DNA of 64,000 nt, from contig CM065802.1 of assembly GCA_033398695.1 (NCBI GenBank), forward strand, positions 165,969,965 through 166,033,964, written 5' to 3'. Origin of the DNA: Orobanche coerulescens. Its lineage: Eukaryota; Streptophyta; Magnoliopsida; Lamiales; Orobanchaceae. Under the pieces are notes generated by a model. It was not told the DNA's origin, searched no databases, and saw only the letters and a list, made by a program, of their open reading frames with translations. Both the position numbers and the translations under genes were made by a program. Of the stretch, positions 22,063 to 35,689 are shown piece after piece (within the stretch, counting starts at the first letter, position 1; the number at the start of each line of letters is the position of its first letter).

Positions 22063-22725
22063 CAAACTCGTGAAATCCAGGGCGGCAGCATAGATTTCCC
22101 TCCTTGACCCCGTCGGGCCAACACGAGGTGAGTTACACACAAGTAATATACATCACCATTTCATGTTAAGCTTAAAGGTTTCCAAAAATACTTGCCTTGA
22201 ATTATTGACGACGCAACGAACGGAAAGGAAGTCACCGACGAACGCTAGGAACCAATGAAACCGAACCTAACGATTTGAAGAATACAATCACAACCATTTC
22301 TAAATGAATACGGAATTGGAATACACCCGAAAACCCGCCTACGATTCATGTATATTCGTATATAAACAACAACGAGGGCGGACCACAACCAAACCCTCTC
22401 GATTCCGTAAAAATCACGAAATATACCATGAATCCGTAGGGAAACTAAGAATACCAACAAGATTAATCATATTCATCATGAATTAATCGACAAAACGGAA
22501 CGAATCGGACAAAACGCGAAAATCCCCAAATCTACCCAAAAGTAGGGTTCTAAAGATCTAACCTTGATTATTTGGATCGAAGGATGTTATAGGATGATTG
22601 ATCAACGATATAACCTCAAGAACTTCATGGATTTGTTGTTCAACAACATGGTTTCGTCTCCTCCGAAACCTCACCAAGGGACCGAAGAGAAATGAAATGA
22701 AAATGACGAGAAAGTCGCCGGTTCA

Positions 22726-23160
22726 TCATTTATATATCGGGCCGGAACTAGCGTGCGCTAGCCTTCCCGCCTAGCGTGCGCTTATCGGCAAGATCGGCCG
22801 AGCACACTCGGCCATGGCCCGCACGACCCGGCACCACCGACCACCCCGCCGACCGTGACTCGACCGCCCGACTCCCGCTAGCGTGCGCTATGGCCGGAAG
22901 CCGCGCGCTAGCCGACTCCCAAAGAGCCACCGGACTAACAACTCATCCCAGAGCGACGCTAGTCGGCCGGCAGCTGCGGCGCTACCCTGCCGGTTAGCGC
23001 GCTACGACCGACAAGAGCGTGCGCTACCCGCCGATCCCGACCGAGTCGAACCTCGTAATACCTCTGTCTGTGCCCGATAGCGTGACGCTGGCCGACTCGA
23101 CAGCAGGCGCGCTTACATCGCTGAAGCTAGCGCAAGGCGTCCGGCCGAAGCGTGCGCTAC
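22726..23160 (-). promoter_or_regulatory. Palindrome array and TATA box of 3' LTR D
   Basis: CTAGCGTGCGCTAG and variants from 22748 to 23160, embedded in GC-rich sequence, with ATATATAAATG (minus strand) at about 22728-22738 just downstream in transcription sense. The partner array is at 29168-29580. Confidence 0.7.
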
Positions 23161-23729
23161 TCCGGTTCTGCCGTGCTCGCTCGGCGATGTCCAAGACTCG
23201 TCCGGCCATCCCCGCACCCGTCCGGCCAAGCCACCGCCACGACCCGACGCCTCGATTTCCGAAAACGCACGGAACGGACACGGCGAAAAGTTCGCGGACG
23301 ACGTCAACGACTCGAGATGAAAACGTAATGCAATAATTAATCATACGCGACCAAGAAAAGGGTCAAGACGACAAATACAGATATGGATACCCGTAATTTT
23401 CAAGAAATTACAAAATGGCCCAAAACGCCCGGAAATCACGATACGTGATCGAATAACCAAACCGAAGTTCACAACACGTCTAACAAAGTTAAACGGACTT
23501 ATGGGAAACTCAAACAATAGCTGGACGAGATTCGCAAGAATCGAACTCAAGTGCGGAAAAGTCGCTAAAAACCACAGAACTCAACAAAACAACACCGAAA
23601 CGAACTCGGATGACAAAAAGTGTAGAATTAATCATTCTAAGAATGACGAAACGGTCATGAGCGAGCCGTAAAAACGGACTCCGGCCGAAAAAAGAAATTT
23701 ACCAAAAATCGAAAATTGCGGATATTACA

Positions 23730-26700
23730 TTCTACCCTCCTTAAAAGAAGTTTCGTCCCGAAACTTAGAATAAGTAGGGAGAAGCAATATCCCTTGCCAG
23801 GAAACTCGATGAGATACACAAAAACCGAAGACTCGCGCCCGACGGCGAAACGCTGCAAGGAACGCAAAGAGACATACGGCGAGAAAATACACTCTAGGGC
23901 GACTAACACAACGTCACCGGTAGAGACATAATAAAATCAACGAGTGACAAGCGTCATTAAACGGATAATACAATCAAGTCAATTATCCGAACAATCACAA
24001 AACACAACGAACGAAAATCAATATGATTGACCAACCCAACAGTTCATCAATCAAAATGCGAGCCAAACGCTGAACAAATACGGAATTCCACCGCCTAAAG
24101 ATTGGAAGATCGAAAACGAGACAAATTTCCCGAACTTAAGGGAATTACGAAGGAGCCTGAACGCTCAACAATCACGAAACGAGAACAAAAACCGAACAAA
24201 CAAACGATTGAGACAACAAAAATCGAACAATCATGTCCGAAACACGTAGGATAATAAAATTCAAACAACAACTCCCGTGATGACTGGTGAGAACAAAGAA
24301 GACGTGCATTCCCACAATATCCACAGGAAAGGGAATAGCGATTGAAAAGCCACAACGACAAACGAGTTATTCCGAAACAATACCACCCTCGTTCGATCAA
24401 CAAAAGCAAGGGATAGGGAAAGTTCAGAAATGTTAACGAGCATAAACGAGTTGATAGAGCCAAAAATACAGAAGTTTAAAACCCGATCCACTTGAATAAA
24501 AGAACTATTAGAACCAAAAGATGTTACTTCCGAACAAGATTCACAATAGTCGAACCGAATTCGGAAAAGTCACAGCGATAACCAGATCGACTCAAAACCA
24601 GACATGTACTGCTCGAATGATGAAACCAAGGTATAGATCAAGTTCAGAAGGTATCAATGAACACGAGCGAATCGATAGACTGGAGAAAGAGAAGATATAG
24701 AAGTCAAAATAGTACGGGTATTACTTTTGACCTCGCTCCCGAAACTCACAACAACGGAACCAAGGTAACAATACAATAAGCAACCGACACGATGCGGAAC
24801 AATCACCGATGCACACAATCATACCAACCCGAGCTCTAACAGCTCGCATATATGCGATAACGCATAAACCGCTACGAGGCGACAACATCCAATACCAATA
24901 TCACACCCCTCACAGAGGCTACCACGACAACTGTGTGGCGAACTACTCAACGCTCACACCGCCAATTCAACAACAACTCGGGGTTAACACCCTAACGAGA
25001 GCACGGACATTACACATATATTCCCGGACCACAAATAGGAATGATAGGTTTTGAAAACGAAAACCATCTTTTGAAAATAACTTGCAAGCACCAGTTGATC
25101 TTGAGTATCATATATCAAAAAGTAGTACAAACATCGTCATCGAGACTTTTAAAAAAAATCATCTTGCGTTTAATAAAATAAAAAAAAATGAAGACACCTT
25201 TCGTTAAATTAAAACTTTTCAGCTATTTTCGACCTTCGGGTCTAAGCGAATGCGTTTCTAAATCATTAGAAATATTTCAAAATATTTTGATCCTCAAAGT
25301 AGAATAATTTTGAAACATAGCGTGGCACTAGTAGGCATCTTGAGAGCACTGTGAGAAAATAATTTATTTTAAAAGTACGTCTCGAGGTTTATTTTCTAAG
25401 ATACTCAAGGTTTTTCAGAAGTACAATAGGCCAAAATGCCCAAAATTCGCACGTATCAACATTTACTTAAACACATCATATCACACGCATCAAATCGCTC
25501 AAAATCACGACAGTGATATACAATCCTCAGGATATGTTTAACAACATCGTTAAAACAACAATCGGTTTATAAAAACTGGATGGAAAACGATATCAAGAAC
25601 AAAACTCCAAAAAGTCAACTCTAGGGATTCAAGAAAATACCTAGATTCGGCGAAGAACAATGGATTAGATGATGTTAAAAATCATCTAGGATACTCCAAA
25701 AAACCTTTGGGTGGAAGAAAAATCAGCCCAGATGCGAAACCGAGTCGCTACGTCTCAACTCATGGAGGAAGGAGAAGAAATGAAGAAAATGCAACTTCTA
25801 GACTGGTGTCTAGTATTTATACTGGACACAATTAGCGTGCGCTAATCATTAAGGTTAGCGTGCGCTATCACGGCACCAAACAAAACTCCTGACCAAAAAT
25901 ACACTGTTAGCGTGCGCTAACCCCAAGTGTTAGTGTGCGCTAACGAACTTCGCACTCCCCAAGAGCTCTGGATCGCCTCAACTACTGTGTAGCGTGCGCT
26001 ATCCTCCCCTTAGCGTGCTACCAACGCACTCTTGCGCGCGCTAGCTGCAAAACGTAGCGTGCGCTAACGACCCACAGAGACAACAACAGAACACACCAGA
26101 AAAATTACATGCCGTAAACCTTTCTCACAAGGATTTACCAGGCTAAGCACAATTTCCCATGTCATTTCGAAAATGCTAAAAAGACCAATGACGGTAATAT
26201 TTTTCCAAAGCTCACAAAATCATTTGTCAAACCATCATGAAATATTCAAGGCCAAAATGCCAAAACTTGATTCAAGGAATCGGTTTTACGAAATAAAACT
26301 CAATTTGCAAAATACCGAAAGCCGTTTGAAAGAACTCACGCAATGGATAAAATACGGTGCGAAAATACATCAAGAAAGGATTTACACTCCTCGTATAAAC
26401 CAAATACGAGAGTCTAATAAACACATATCGTGAAATCAAAATCCACGTAAGGATTCCATCATTTAACGACTAATCATACAAATAACTCGTGTCACACGAG
26501 GCACAACACAAGGAATGGAGTTTTACATCCATAGATCGCACGTAAGTGACGACCACCCTCGATACTAATCACGACCGATGATCTCAAACGACGGCGTCGC
26601 GATGCGACTAAGTCGACAAAATCCGACGAGACAAAACTCAACAAACACAACTTGACTCGATGACTAGGTTTCCCAGTGCTAACTGATTTTAAAATCGTAT

Positions 26701-27751
26701 AATTTAGTTATTCGAAAATAAAACCGATAAGTTAAAAATCGTTTTCAAGACCATATCAAATACTAAAAGGGATTAAAAGATGTGGCATTGTATAAAATGT
26801 CCTAAAACACTTTTAAACACGACCTTTAAATACCGACTCAAGGTTTTATTTGAAAATACAAGGTCGGCTCGCCCAAATTCATGTCACTTTCAAAACCCAC
26901 AATACGATCAAGTCTAAGAAATTTTCAAGCATGCACGCCGCATGTATTATTATTAATAGAAACACATTGGTTGTAAATAACAATAATTAGCCAAGTACCA
27001 ACAATTTCCGAACACACGCATATACGGCATTCAAAAATCACCAGTTCAATAAGCGCAACTCGGGAATACTAATTCCAAGCATATGTCAAACTATCTCTTC
27101 AAGTTTGACAGCGTAACCAAAGATCACCGATTTGGACGTATGTCGAAACCAGCTATGTGAGTTTCTCAACAAACTCTGCCATCAATACCTATACCGGAAC
27201 ATATCAATGTTCAAAACTTCTACATCATACTGCACCCTTCGGTGTCCAACTCATCAGTACATTCGGCTCAACATACATTTAGTATATCGCAATTACCAAA
27301 CACAGATTCCATCATACAACAAAAGACTAGAGACTAGAGAGTCAAGCCCTCTCACAATATACCAAGGAGCAAAATTTGGATCTTTCGATCACCAACGATC
27401 CCACCAGTGCTAGGAAATTTAGCGATGGAAGGCTCGCAAAACGACAAACGGTCAAGCCCAGAACGGCGCACATACTCCAGAGAGATAAAGGACTGTGCAA
27501 TACTAGAATCAAAAGTACACAACCGGATGGATCGAGAAACAACTCGACAATAAGTACGAGAGAGGCAATCACAGTTCAAGAAGTGGAATTTTAATACGAG
27601 AAAACAAGAGAATCGAGTAAGGAAAACTTACGAGCACTGGATGTACTGAGATGCCGGCAGCGGTGTGACAATGTGCAAAACAAAACACAACTAGACACAA
27701 ATAACCAACAAGCCTAGGTATCCATAAACCTAGAGCTCCGATACCATTTTC
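23730..27751 (-). other. Interior of element D, non-coding mosaic
   Basis: Next to the PPT (23730-23745) comes a block shared with A (2720-2950) and C (33300-33540). Then follow a block matching the leader of A (24790-25500), a piece resembling the LTR of A with its own palindrome array (25510-26105, array 25831-26067, TATA near 25815-25822), an LTR-end-like piece (26106-26160) and more leader (26450-26700). Gag is missing. I see no coding region in 4 kb. It looks like a patchwork of related elements. Confidence 0.65.
27733..27746 (-). other. Primer-binding site of element D
   Basis: The minus strand reads TGGTATCGGAGCTC, matching initiator tRNA-Met with one mismatch over the first 12 bases, five bases from the LTR. 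Confidence 0.8.
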
Positions 27752-30151
27752 TGTAACACCCCCAAGATATTCGAGGTGTATTACAACGCCGTGGACCCCT
27801 ACATGGGATCCACCAGGCTAACACAAGAAAACACCTCTCGACTAACCGTCTCGGTTAGCAAGGAAACAATCGTTAACAACAAGAATATAAATTAACACGC
27901 CCGGTACAACCGGCATAATAAACATAAACCGACAAATGCAATAACTCCAACGAACACCAATCACAATCCGAAAGGAAAAATCCTAAGTACTCGCGAGTAC
28001 AATCTATAAGTTTACAATTTGGAAAACATCCACATCAAAAGAGACAGTAGGAAATAACAAGACTCAATTGCACATGTCAACAACCTTAACCAACATCCTC
28101 GTACCATCCCAGCGCCCGCTCGTCTGGCTGAACATAACCTGGAATCCATAACAAGAATTTCCCCGACAACGGGTCCCCAAAGGGGTTAGCAATTACGCTA
28201 GTACAAGTATTCAAGGCAAACCAATCGCTTACACATTTCATAGTACATGCACCAATATCAATTCGAAAGTCAAAACCAGACATGTCTTTTCCGGAAACAA
28301 ACAGTCAAATAATTTGCCTTGGGAACAGAGTAATATCATAGATTCCCGCACGAGGCCTCTAAGGACCCTCCCGCACTGGCTACATTACAAAACAAAACAC
28401 GCACATGCATCGCCTTGGGAACAGAGTAATATCATAGATTCCCGCACGAGGCCTCTAAGGACCCTCCCGCACTGGCTAGCTAAACAAACTCGTGAAATCC
28501 AGGGCGGCAGCATAGATTTCCCTCCTTGACCCCGTCGGGCCAACACGAGGTGAGTTACACACAAGTAATATACATCACCATTTCATGTTAAGCTTAAAGG
28601 TTTCCAAAAATACTTGCCTTGAATTATTGACGACGCAACGAACGGAAAGGAAGTCACCGACGAACGCTAGGAACCAATGAAACCGAACCTAACGATTCGA
28701 AGAATACAATCACAACCATTTCTAAATGAATACGGAATTGGAATACACCCGAAAACCCGCCTACGATTCATGTATATTCGTATATAAACAACAACGAGGG
28801 CGGACCACAACCAAACCCTCTCGATTCCGTAAAAATCACGAAATATACCATGAATCCGTAGGGAAACTAGGAATACCAACAAGATTAATCATATTCATCA
28901 TGAATTAATCGACAAAACGGAACGAATCGGACAAAAACGCGAAAATCCCCAAATCTACCCAAAAGTAGGGTTCTAAAGATCTAACCTTGATTATTGGATC
29001 GAAGGATGTTATAGGATGATTGATCAACGATATAACCTCAAGAACTTCATGGATTTGTTGTTCAACAACATGGTTTCGTCTCCTCCGAAACCCCACCATG
29101 GGACCAAGAGAAATGAAATGAAAATGACGGAGAAAGTCGCTGTCTGTCATTTATATACTAGTAGGAACTAGCGTGCGCTAGCCTTCCCGGCCTAGCGTGC
29201 GCTATCGGCCAAGACGGGCCGAGCACACTCGGCCATGGCCCGCACGACCCGGCACCACCGACCACCCCGCCGACCGTGACTCGACCGCCCGACTCCCGCT
29301 AGCGTGCGCTACGGCCGAAGCTCAGGCGCGCTAGCCGACTGGCCCAAAGAGCCACCGGACTAACAACTCATCCCGTAGCGACGCTAGTCGGCCGGCAGCT
29401 GCGCTACCCTCGCCGGTTAGCGCGCTACGACCGACAAGAGCGTGCGCTACCCGCCGATCCCGACCGAGTCCGAACCTCGAATACCTCTGTCTGTGCCCGA
29501 TGGCACAGACACTGGCCGACTCGGCAGGCGCTACATCGCCGAAGCTAGCACGCGCAGCTGCCCCGGCCAGCGTGCGCTACGCCGGTTCTCGCCGTGCTCG
29601 CCGATGTCCAAAGACTCGCCCGGCGCCCCGCACCCGTCCGGCCACTCGGCCACCGCCACGACCCGACGCCTCGATTTCCGAAAACGCACGGAACGGACAC
29701 GACGAAAAGTTCGCGGACGACGTCAACGACTCGAGATGAAAACGTAATGCAATAATTAATCATACGCGACCAAGAAAAGGGTCAAGACGACAAATACAGA
29801 TATGGATACCCGTAATTTTCAAGAAATTACAAAATGGCCCAAAACGCCCGGAAATCACGATACGTGATCGAATAACCAAACCGAAGTTCACAACACGTCT
29901 AACAAAGTTAAACGGACTTGCGGGAAACTCGAAACAGCAGTTTCGGACGAGATTCGCAAGAATCGAACTCAAGTGCGGAAAAGTCGCTAAAAACCACAGA
30001 ACTCAACAAAACAACACCGAAACGAACTCGGATGACAAAAAGTGTAGAATTAATCATTCTCAGAATGACGAAACGGTCATGAGCGAGCCGTCAAAACGGA
30101 CTCCGGCCGAAAAAAGAAATTTACCAAAAATCGAAAATTGCGGATATTACA
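27752..30151 (-). repeat. Element D 5' LTR
   Basis: 2400 bp from TGTAACACCCCCAAG to TTGCGGATATTACA, nearly identical to 21329-23729. It ends directly at the second CCGAC duplication (30152-30156). Palindrome array 29168-29580. Confidence 0.92.
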
Positions 30152-30660
30152 CCGACGGGGCCTCGGGGGAATCTATGACTTCACTCTGGATTCACGAGTA
30201 AAAACTTCACAAGTTGGTGTGTATGTTTAGTGAATGTATTTTACTCACCTCGGGAGGGTACGACAGGGCCTCGGGGGAATCTATGACTTCACTCTGGATT
30301 CACGAGTAAAAACTTCACAGGTTGGTGTGTATGTTTAGTGAATGTATTTTACTCACCTCGGGAGGGTCCGACGGGGCCTCAGGGGAATCTATGACTTCAC
30401 TCTGGATTCACGAGTAAAAACTTCACAGGTTGGTGTGTATGTTTAGTGAATGTATTTTACTCACCTCGGGAGGGTTCGACGGGGCCACGGAGGGAATTCC
30501 AATGGCTTCACCCTGTATTCTCGAGTAAAAACTTCACGAGTGCGTGTGTATGTTTTGTGAATGTATTTTCTCACCTCGGGAGGGTTCGGCGGGGCCACGG
30601 AGGGAGTCCAATGGTTTCGCCCTGGATTCACGAGTGAAACATCACGGGTGCATGTGTATT
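30152..30660. repeat. 108-bp tandem repeat in 5' LTR C
   Basis: Units containing CACCTCGGGAGGGTCCGACG and TTCACTCTGGATTCACGAGT. Four to five copies lie here and the first, broken copy lies at 21300-21328 on the other side of element D. The 3' LTR has six (35690-36330). Confidence 0.85.
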
Positions 30661-31414
30661 TTATGTCCGTTGAGGACGCATGATGTGGGTTTTAACCTTG
30701 TGTATTGTGGTTGGTTTAATTTGTGAAAAAAAAAACCTTTGGGCTGTGACCCTATTGATTTTTGGAAAGAGAAGGATTTGATAATCCTAAGTTGTTTTCT
30801 ATAAAAACTCTCGATGGCATTTTAAACCATTTTATAAATTGTTTTCCCTTGATTTGTGACCTTTCGGTTTTAGGATGTTTTACCCAAACTCTTGCCTCGG
30901 GAAGTATTTTTCATTATGTTTGGATCTTTGATGATTCCTGGTTATTATTGTCCTTAGAACTTGTATTGTATGGCTCGTATTTGCACATTGTTCTTGCACT
31001 AGCAAAACAGTGGAGTTTTGCTAACCCCCGAGTATTCGGGGGGTGGATGTCTGTTTTTGCATTCAGGTTTGGGAGCATAACACAGGGTCGGCACGAAGGA
31101 TGATGAAAGATGAACGATACTAATCACACGAGGATCCGTATGATGTCATTGGTTTAGTTGTATTTTATTTCCGCTGCAATATTCTTTCCCATTGTACGGA
31201 AGTGTGTTATATTCGACCCCTGCGTGGGCATGACCCCTGCGTGGGCATGTAATGTGTTCGAGTGTATGTATTTATTGAAAGACCAAATCAGTCTACTGAG
31301 TCAGTTTAGCCTTAAAGGCATTGTTGAGATGTTCTATGTTGTTACCAGCCTGGTAGATCCTTGAGGAAAGGTTCTACGGCGTGTAATATCCCTGAGCGGA
31401 TTGGGGGTCGTACA

Positions 31415-33547
31415 TAAATGGTATCGAAGCTTTAGGTTGCGGAAACCTAGGATGTCGGGTTTAGTGATGTTTGTTGAGTTCTGTCTCGTCGGATTTTGTC
31501 TGACTGAGTCGTGTTGCGACGCGTCATCTGAGTTTATTGGTCGTTATTAGTATCGTGGGGCGATCATCATCTTCGTGCGACCTGTGGATGTAACTCTCCC
31601 TTCTTTGTGTTTGTGCCTCGTCTGATGCGTGTTACAGGTATGGTTATGAGTTAATTGACGGGATCCTCTTACAAACTTTGATTTCGTGTTATGTGGTTAT
31701 TTGACTCTCATATTTCGTTCATATGAGGAGTAGTGTTGCTGGATTGTGCATGTTGGACTATATTTCTTTTATCCACTGCGTGAGTTCTTTAGTAATGGCT
31801 TTCGGTATTTTGCCGACTGGGTTTTATTTCGAAAATCGATTCCCTAAATCGAGTTTTATCACTTTGGCCTTGAATGTTTGATGATGGTTTGATAAAGGAT
31901 TTTGTGAGTTTTGGGCATTCTGGCCTATTGAATTTTTGAAAACCTTGAGTATCTTAGAAAATTAAATTTCGAGACGTACTTTTAAAACGAATTATTTTTG
32001 AGATATTTTCAAATGATTTTCAAAGGATTTTCAAGGTGCTTTCTAATGCCGCAATACATTTCAATTTCCATTTGAGGACCAAAAATATTTTGAGATATTT
32101 TCAAATGCAGTTGCTTAGACCCAAGGGTCGAATATTTCTGAAAGTTTGTCACTAAAGGAAAAGTGTCCTCATTTTTGTTCAAACGCAAGATGGTTTTCAA
32201 AGTCTCGATAAGAGTGTTTGTACTAATTTTTGTAAAGTGATACTCAAGATATACCGGTGTTTCCAAATTCTTTTCAAAAGGTAGTTTTCGTTTTTTTAAA
32301 ACCCATCATTTCCCGCTTGTGGTCGGAGAATGTGTGTATGATTATGTACGTACGTGCTTGTTTCGTGATGTTTAGTAATTATATGTTGGGTATCATTCGG
32401 GCCGTTGTAATCATCGAACGATGCCGTGGTTGTTGTGGTTTTAGTATGTGTTGATATGTTATGCCAAGTTGGCATCTCAGGTTTGTTGTTTTGCGACGTT
32501 ATATTCCATTGTACCTAGCAGTTGTATATTCGGTATGCCGAGACGAGGTGTTTCAATCGTGGTGTGCCGGGGGCATGCACGTACCAATTGTCCTTCTCGC
32601 CAGTAATGCATTTTATGTGTGGATTCGAAAGACACGGGATCCAGTTTTACGAGTTGGGTTCCAAGTCTTTCAGGACATGAACTTTAGCACAAATATCAGG
32701 ATAGGCTCTAAGAGACCCATGGGGAATGTTTCCGTCGACTGCTTTTGTGTTGTTGCCTTGTTCTGTTATTGGGAGTTGCGGGGACGACCTTCTTTTATAA
32801 GAGGTTGAATGTAATACCCGTATTGTTTTGGACTTCTGTATTTTCTCTTTCTCAAGTCTATCGACTCGCTCGTGTTCGTTGACATTTTTTGAGCTTGTCC
32901 TGTCCCTTGTTTTTGTTGATCGAACAAGTGTGGTATTGTTTCAGAATAACTCGTTTGTCGTTGCGACTTTTCAATTGCTATTCCATTTCCTGTGGATCTT
33001 ATGTGAATGCACATCTTGTTGTTTTCGCCGGATCATATATTGTCTCGAGCCGAGACGTGAACCTGGGAGTTGTTATTTGAATTTTATTATTCTTCGTGAT
33101 TCGAACATGATTGTTCGATTTTTGTTGTCTCGATCATTTGATTGTTTGGTTTTTGTTGATCTCATTTCGTGATTGTTGAACGTTTAGGCTCCTTCGTAAT
33201 TCCCTTAAGTTCAAGAAATCAGTCTCGTTTTCGATCTTCTAACCCTTGGGCGGTGGAATTCCGTATTTGTTCAGCGATTGGCTCGCGTTTTGATTGATGT
33301 ACCGTTGGCTTGGTCAATCATATTGATTTTCGTTCGTTGGTTTTGTTATGTCTCTGCCTGTGATGTTGTGATAGCCGTCGCGGAGCGTGTTTTCACGCCG
33401 CATGTGTCTTCGAGTGGCTTGTAACGTTTCGCCGTTGGGCGCGAGTTTTCGGTTCTTATGTATCTCATTGAGTTTTTCCTGGCAAGATGTTACTTCTTCC
33501 TACTTGTTTTAAGTTTCGGGACAAAACTTCTTTTTAGGAGGGTAGTA
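31415..33547 (+). other. Interior of element C, almost non-coding
   Basis: It starts with a PBS reading TGGTATCGAAGC (31419-31430, two mismatches to the tRNA-Met complement). A leader related to that of A (31430-32520), a gag remnant and a long 3' untranslated block (32810-33530) follow, ending in TTTCGGGACAAAACTTC and a PPT (about 33530-33547). Confidence 0.7.
32535..32660 (+). pseudogene. Gag remnant in element C: start fused to knuckles
   Basis: The gag start codon (32535, MPRRG) is followed almost at once by a zinc knuckle remnant: C-F-N-R-G-V-P-G at 32549, then, after a 1-bp shift in a run of five G, H-A-R-T-N-C-P ending at about 32594. The second Cys is Arg. A second decayed knuckle follows (about 32608-32655, resembling CGCEGHRDQYC of B). 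The whole capsid domain has been deleted between start and knuckle. I infer this from alignment by eye with A and B. Confidence 0.55.
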
Positions 33548-34119
33548 TGTAATATCCGCAAATCCGATTTCCGGTAATTTTCTTTTTTGGCGAGAATCCG
33601 TTTTGATGACTCGCTTGGGACCATTTCATCATTCTGAGAATGATTAATTCTGTACATTTTGTCATCCAAGTTCGTTTCGGTGTTGTTTTGTTGAGTTCCG
33701 TGTTTCTTAATGACTTTTCCGCACTCGAGTTCGATTCTTGTGAATCTCGTTCGAAACTATTGTTTCGAGTTTTCCGTAAGTTCGTTTAACCTTGTTAGAC
33801 ATGTTGTGAACTTTGGTTCGGTTATTAGCTCACGTATCGTGATTTTTGGGCGTTTTGGGCTATTTTATAATTTACCCAAAGTTATGGGTATTCGTATCTG
33901 TATTTGCTGTCTCGACTCTTTTCTTGGTGGCGTATGATTAATTATTGCATTATGTTTTCATTTCAGGTCGTTGATCCTGTCCGCGAGCATTTCGTCGTGT
34001 TCGTTCCGTACATTTTCGGAAATCGAGTCGTCGGGTCATGGCGGCTGAGCAGCTGCCCGACAGGTGCGGCACTGTCGGAAGTGCTGGGCACTGTCTGAGC
34101 AGGCACGACAGGAACCGGC

Positions 34120-34562
34120 GTAGCGCACACTACGGCCGGAAGGCTGCGCGCGCTAGCTCGGCAGATGTAGCGCACGTTGTCGACCGGCCCAGCGTACGTT
34201 ATCGGGTCTGGGCAGAGGGGTTCCGAGGTTCTGGACTCGGGTAGGATCGGCAGGTAACGCATGCTACTGTCGGTCGTGGCGCACGCTAACCGGCAGGGGT
34301 AGCGCACGCTGTCGGCCGACTAGCGTACGTTATCTGGGCGAGCTGTTTAGTCCAGAGGTTACTGGACAGGTCGGCTAGCGCGCGCTAGCATCCGCGCAGC
34401 GCACGCTAGCTGGGGTCGGGCGGGCAGGTCATGGTCGGCAAGTTTAGTCGGCAGTGCCTGGTCGTGCGGGCCCTGGCCGAGGGTTCTGGGCCAATACTGG
34501 CCGATAACGCACGCTATTCTGGGAAGGCTAGCGCACGCTAGTTCCGGCCCAGTATTTATATG
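34120..34562 (+). promoter_or_regulatory. Palindrome array and TATA box of 3' LTR C
   Basis: The counterpart of 19704-20146 with the same order of copies. The copy nearest TATA reads CTAGCGCACGCTAG here but CTAGCGCCCGCTAG in the 5' LTR. Confidence 0.75.
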
Positions 34563-35689
34563 ACAGAGCAGCCTCATTTTCACTCGTTTTTCATTTTCCT
34601 TCTTTTCGATCCGCGGCTGGAGCTCCGGAGGAGGCGAAGCCATATTGTTAAACAACGAATCCATTAAGTTCTTGAGTTCATATCATTGATTGATCACCCT
34701 ATATCATCCTTTGATCCAGCGAATCAAGGTAATCTCTTCTTAGAACCCTAGTTTCTTGAATTCTGAGGTTTTTGGGTTTTTGTCCGATTCGTTCCAAATT
34801 GTTGATTAATCCATGATGGGTATGATTAATATTGGTAGTATTCTTGTGTTTAACATCATGTAATCCATTGTTCTTCGTCGAATCAAAGTATATTTCTTGA
34901 TTTCCTTCGAATCGACTTTTTGGGGGATTTATTCTTGATCTCATTTTCATCCGTTTTTGATGGATCGATTGTTGTTAAATGATGTTGTTAAACATATCCT
35001 ATGGATTGTATATCCATATTTCGATTTAGATTTCCATTTTCGAGTTTTGACGGGAAGAATCGTGTTCTTGGCCATTTTGGGGGAAACACTTGAACTTTCG
35101 TCATTTGTTCTTTGAATTCAACGGCTTTAAGTTGTGCTATGGAATTCATTTCATTGTTGTTATTGTCCTTCATAGTTTATTATCGCGAGTTGGTATTCGG
35201 TGGACGCGGCGGGTTCGTAGTCGGTTCGTGCCAACCTACTTCGGTCGATTCTCCGCGTTGTTCTTATTCGAGGCAAGTACCTTGTCCATACATTTCTTGT
35301 TTTGTGGATATGATGATTGATGATCGTCTTGGTATGTTTGTTTGTTTGATTGAAATGAGTTTTCAAAAGATTCGCCTAGCCTCGTTAAAGGCTCACTTTC
35401 AAAACACGTGTGTTTTGTAAATTGTGTGGGTTGTAAGTGACTACGTGAATCCTTTGGATATGTTTGGTTTTGATAATGCGTGTGTACGTATATTATCTCT
35501 TTTCGGGGCGTTATGGTTTGACGTGGTGTTTTGCTAAGTGTTTGATGCCTCTGGGTGAATTGTATGGATATCCTTGGTGTGTGTTATTTGTGCATGATTG
35601 TTTCGCTAGCCAGCTCGGGAGGGTCCTTCGAGGCCTCGGGTGGGATTTGTGGCTTCGTCCCGGTCCTAGGCGATGCCTGTGCGTGTATG

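Larger units (their letters stand above)
21329..23729 (-). repeat. Element D 3' LTR
   Basis: From TGTAATACCCCCAAG (the T of TGTAAC- changed relative to the partner) to TTGCGGATATTACA. It contains a 96-bp duplication (21893-22062), the TATA region (about 22728-22738) and a GC-rich palindrome array (22748-23160). Confidence 0.9.
21329..30151 (-). mobile_element. Element D: non-coding LTR element, recent
   Basis: 8823 bp on the minus strand. Two LTRs of 2401 and 2400 bp (21329-23729 and 27752-30151) look nearly identical, with a few substitutions and small indels. It has a PBS, a PPT and a 5-bp TSD (CCGAC). The 4-kb interior has no frame with a retroelement domain. The structure is that of a large retrotransposon derivative (LARD). 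The LTR similarity suggests that this is one of the youngest insertions, mobilised in trans. Confidence 0.92.
19144..31414 (+). repeat. Element C 5' LTR, split by element D
   Basis: Parts 19144-21328 and 30157-31414, together about 3.44 kb. D entered inside one unit of the 108-bp tandem repeat. The LTR end reads GGGGGTCGTACA instead of GGGGGTGTTACA. The hairpin pair lies at 31001-31044 and the block GGGCTGTGACCC at 30741-30752. Confidence 0.85.

Noticed and set aside
30762..31103. 113-codon frame repeated at 36440-36781
   Set aside because: It lies in the LTR of element C, overlaps the tandem hairpins and has no domain; its repetition only reflects the two LTR copies.
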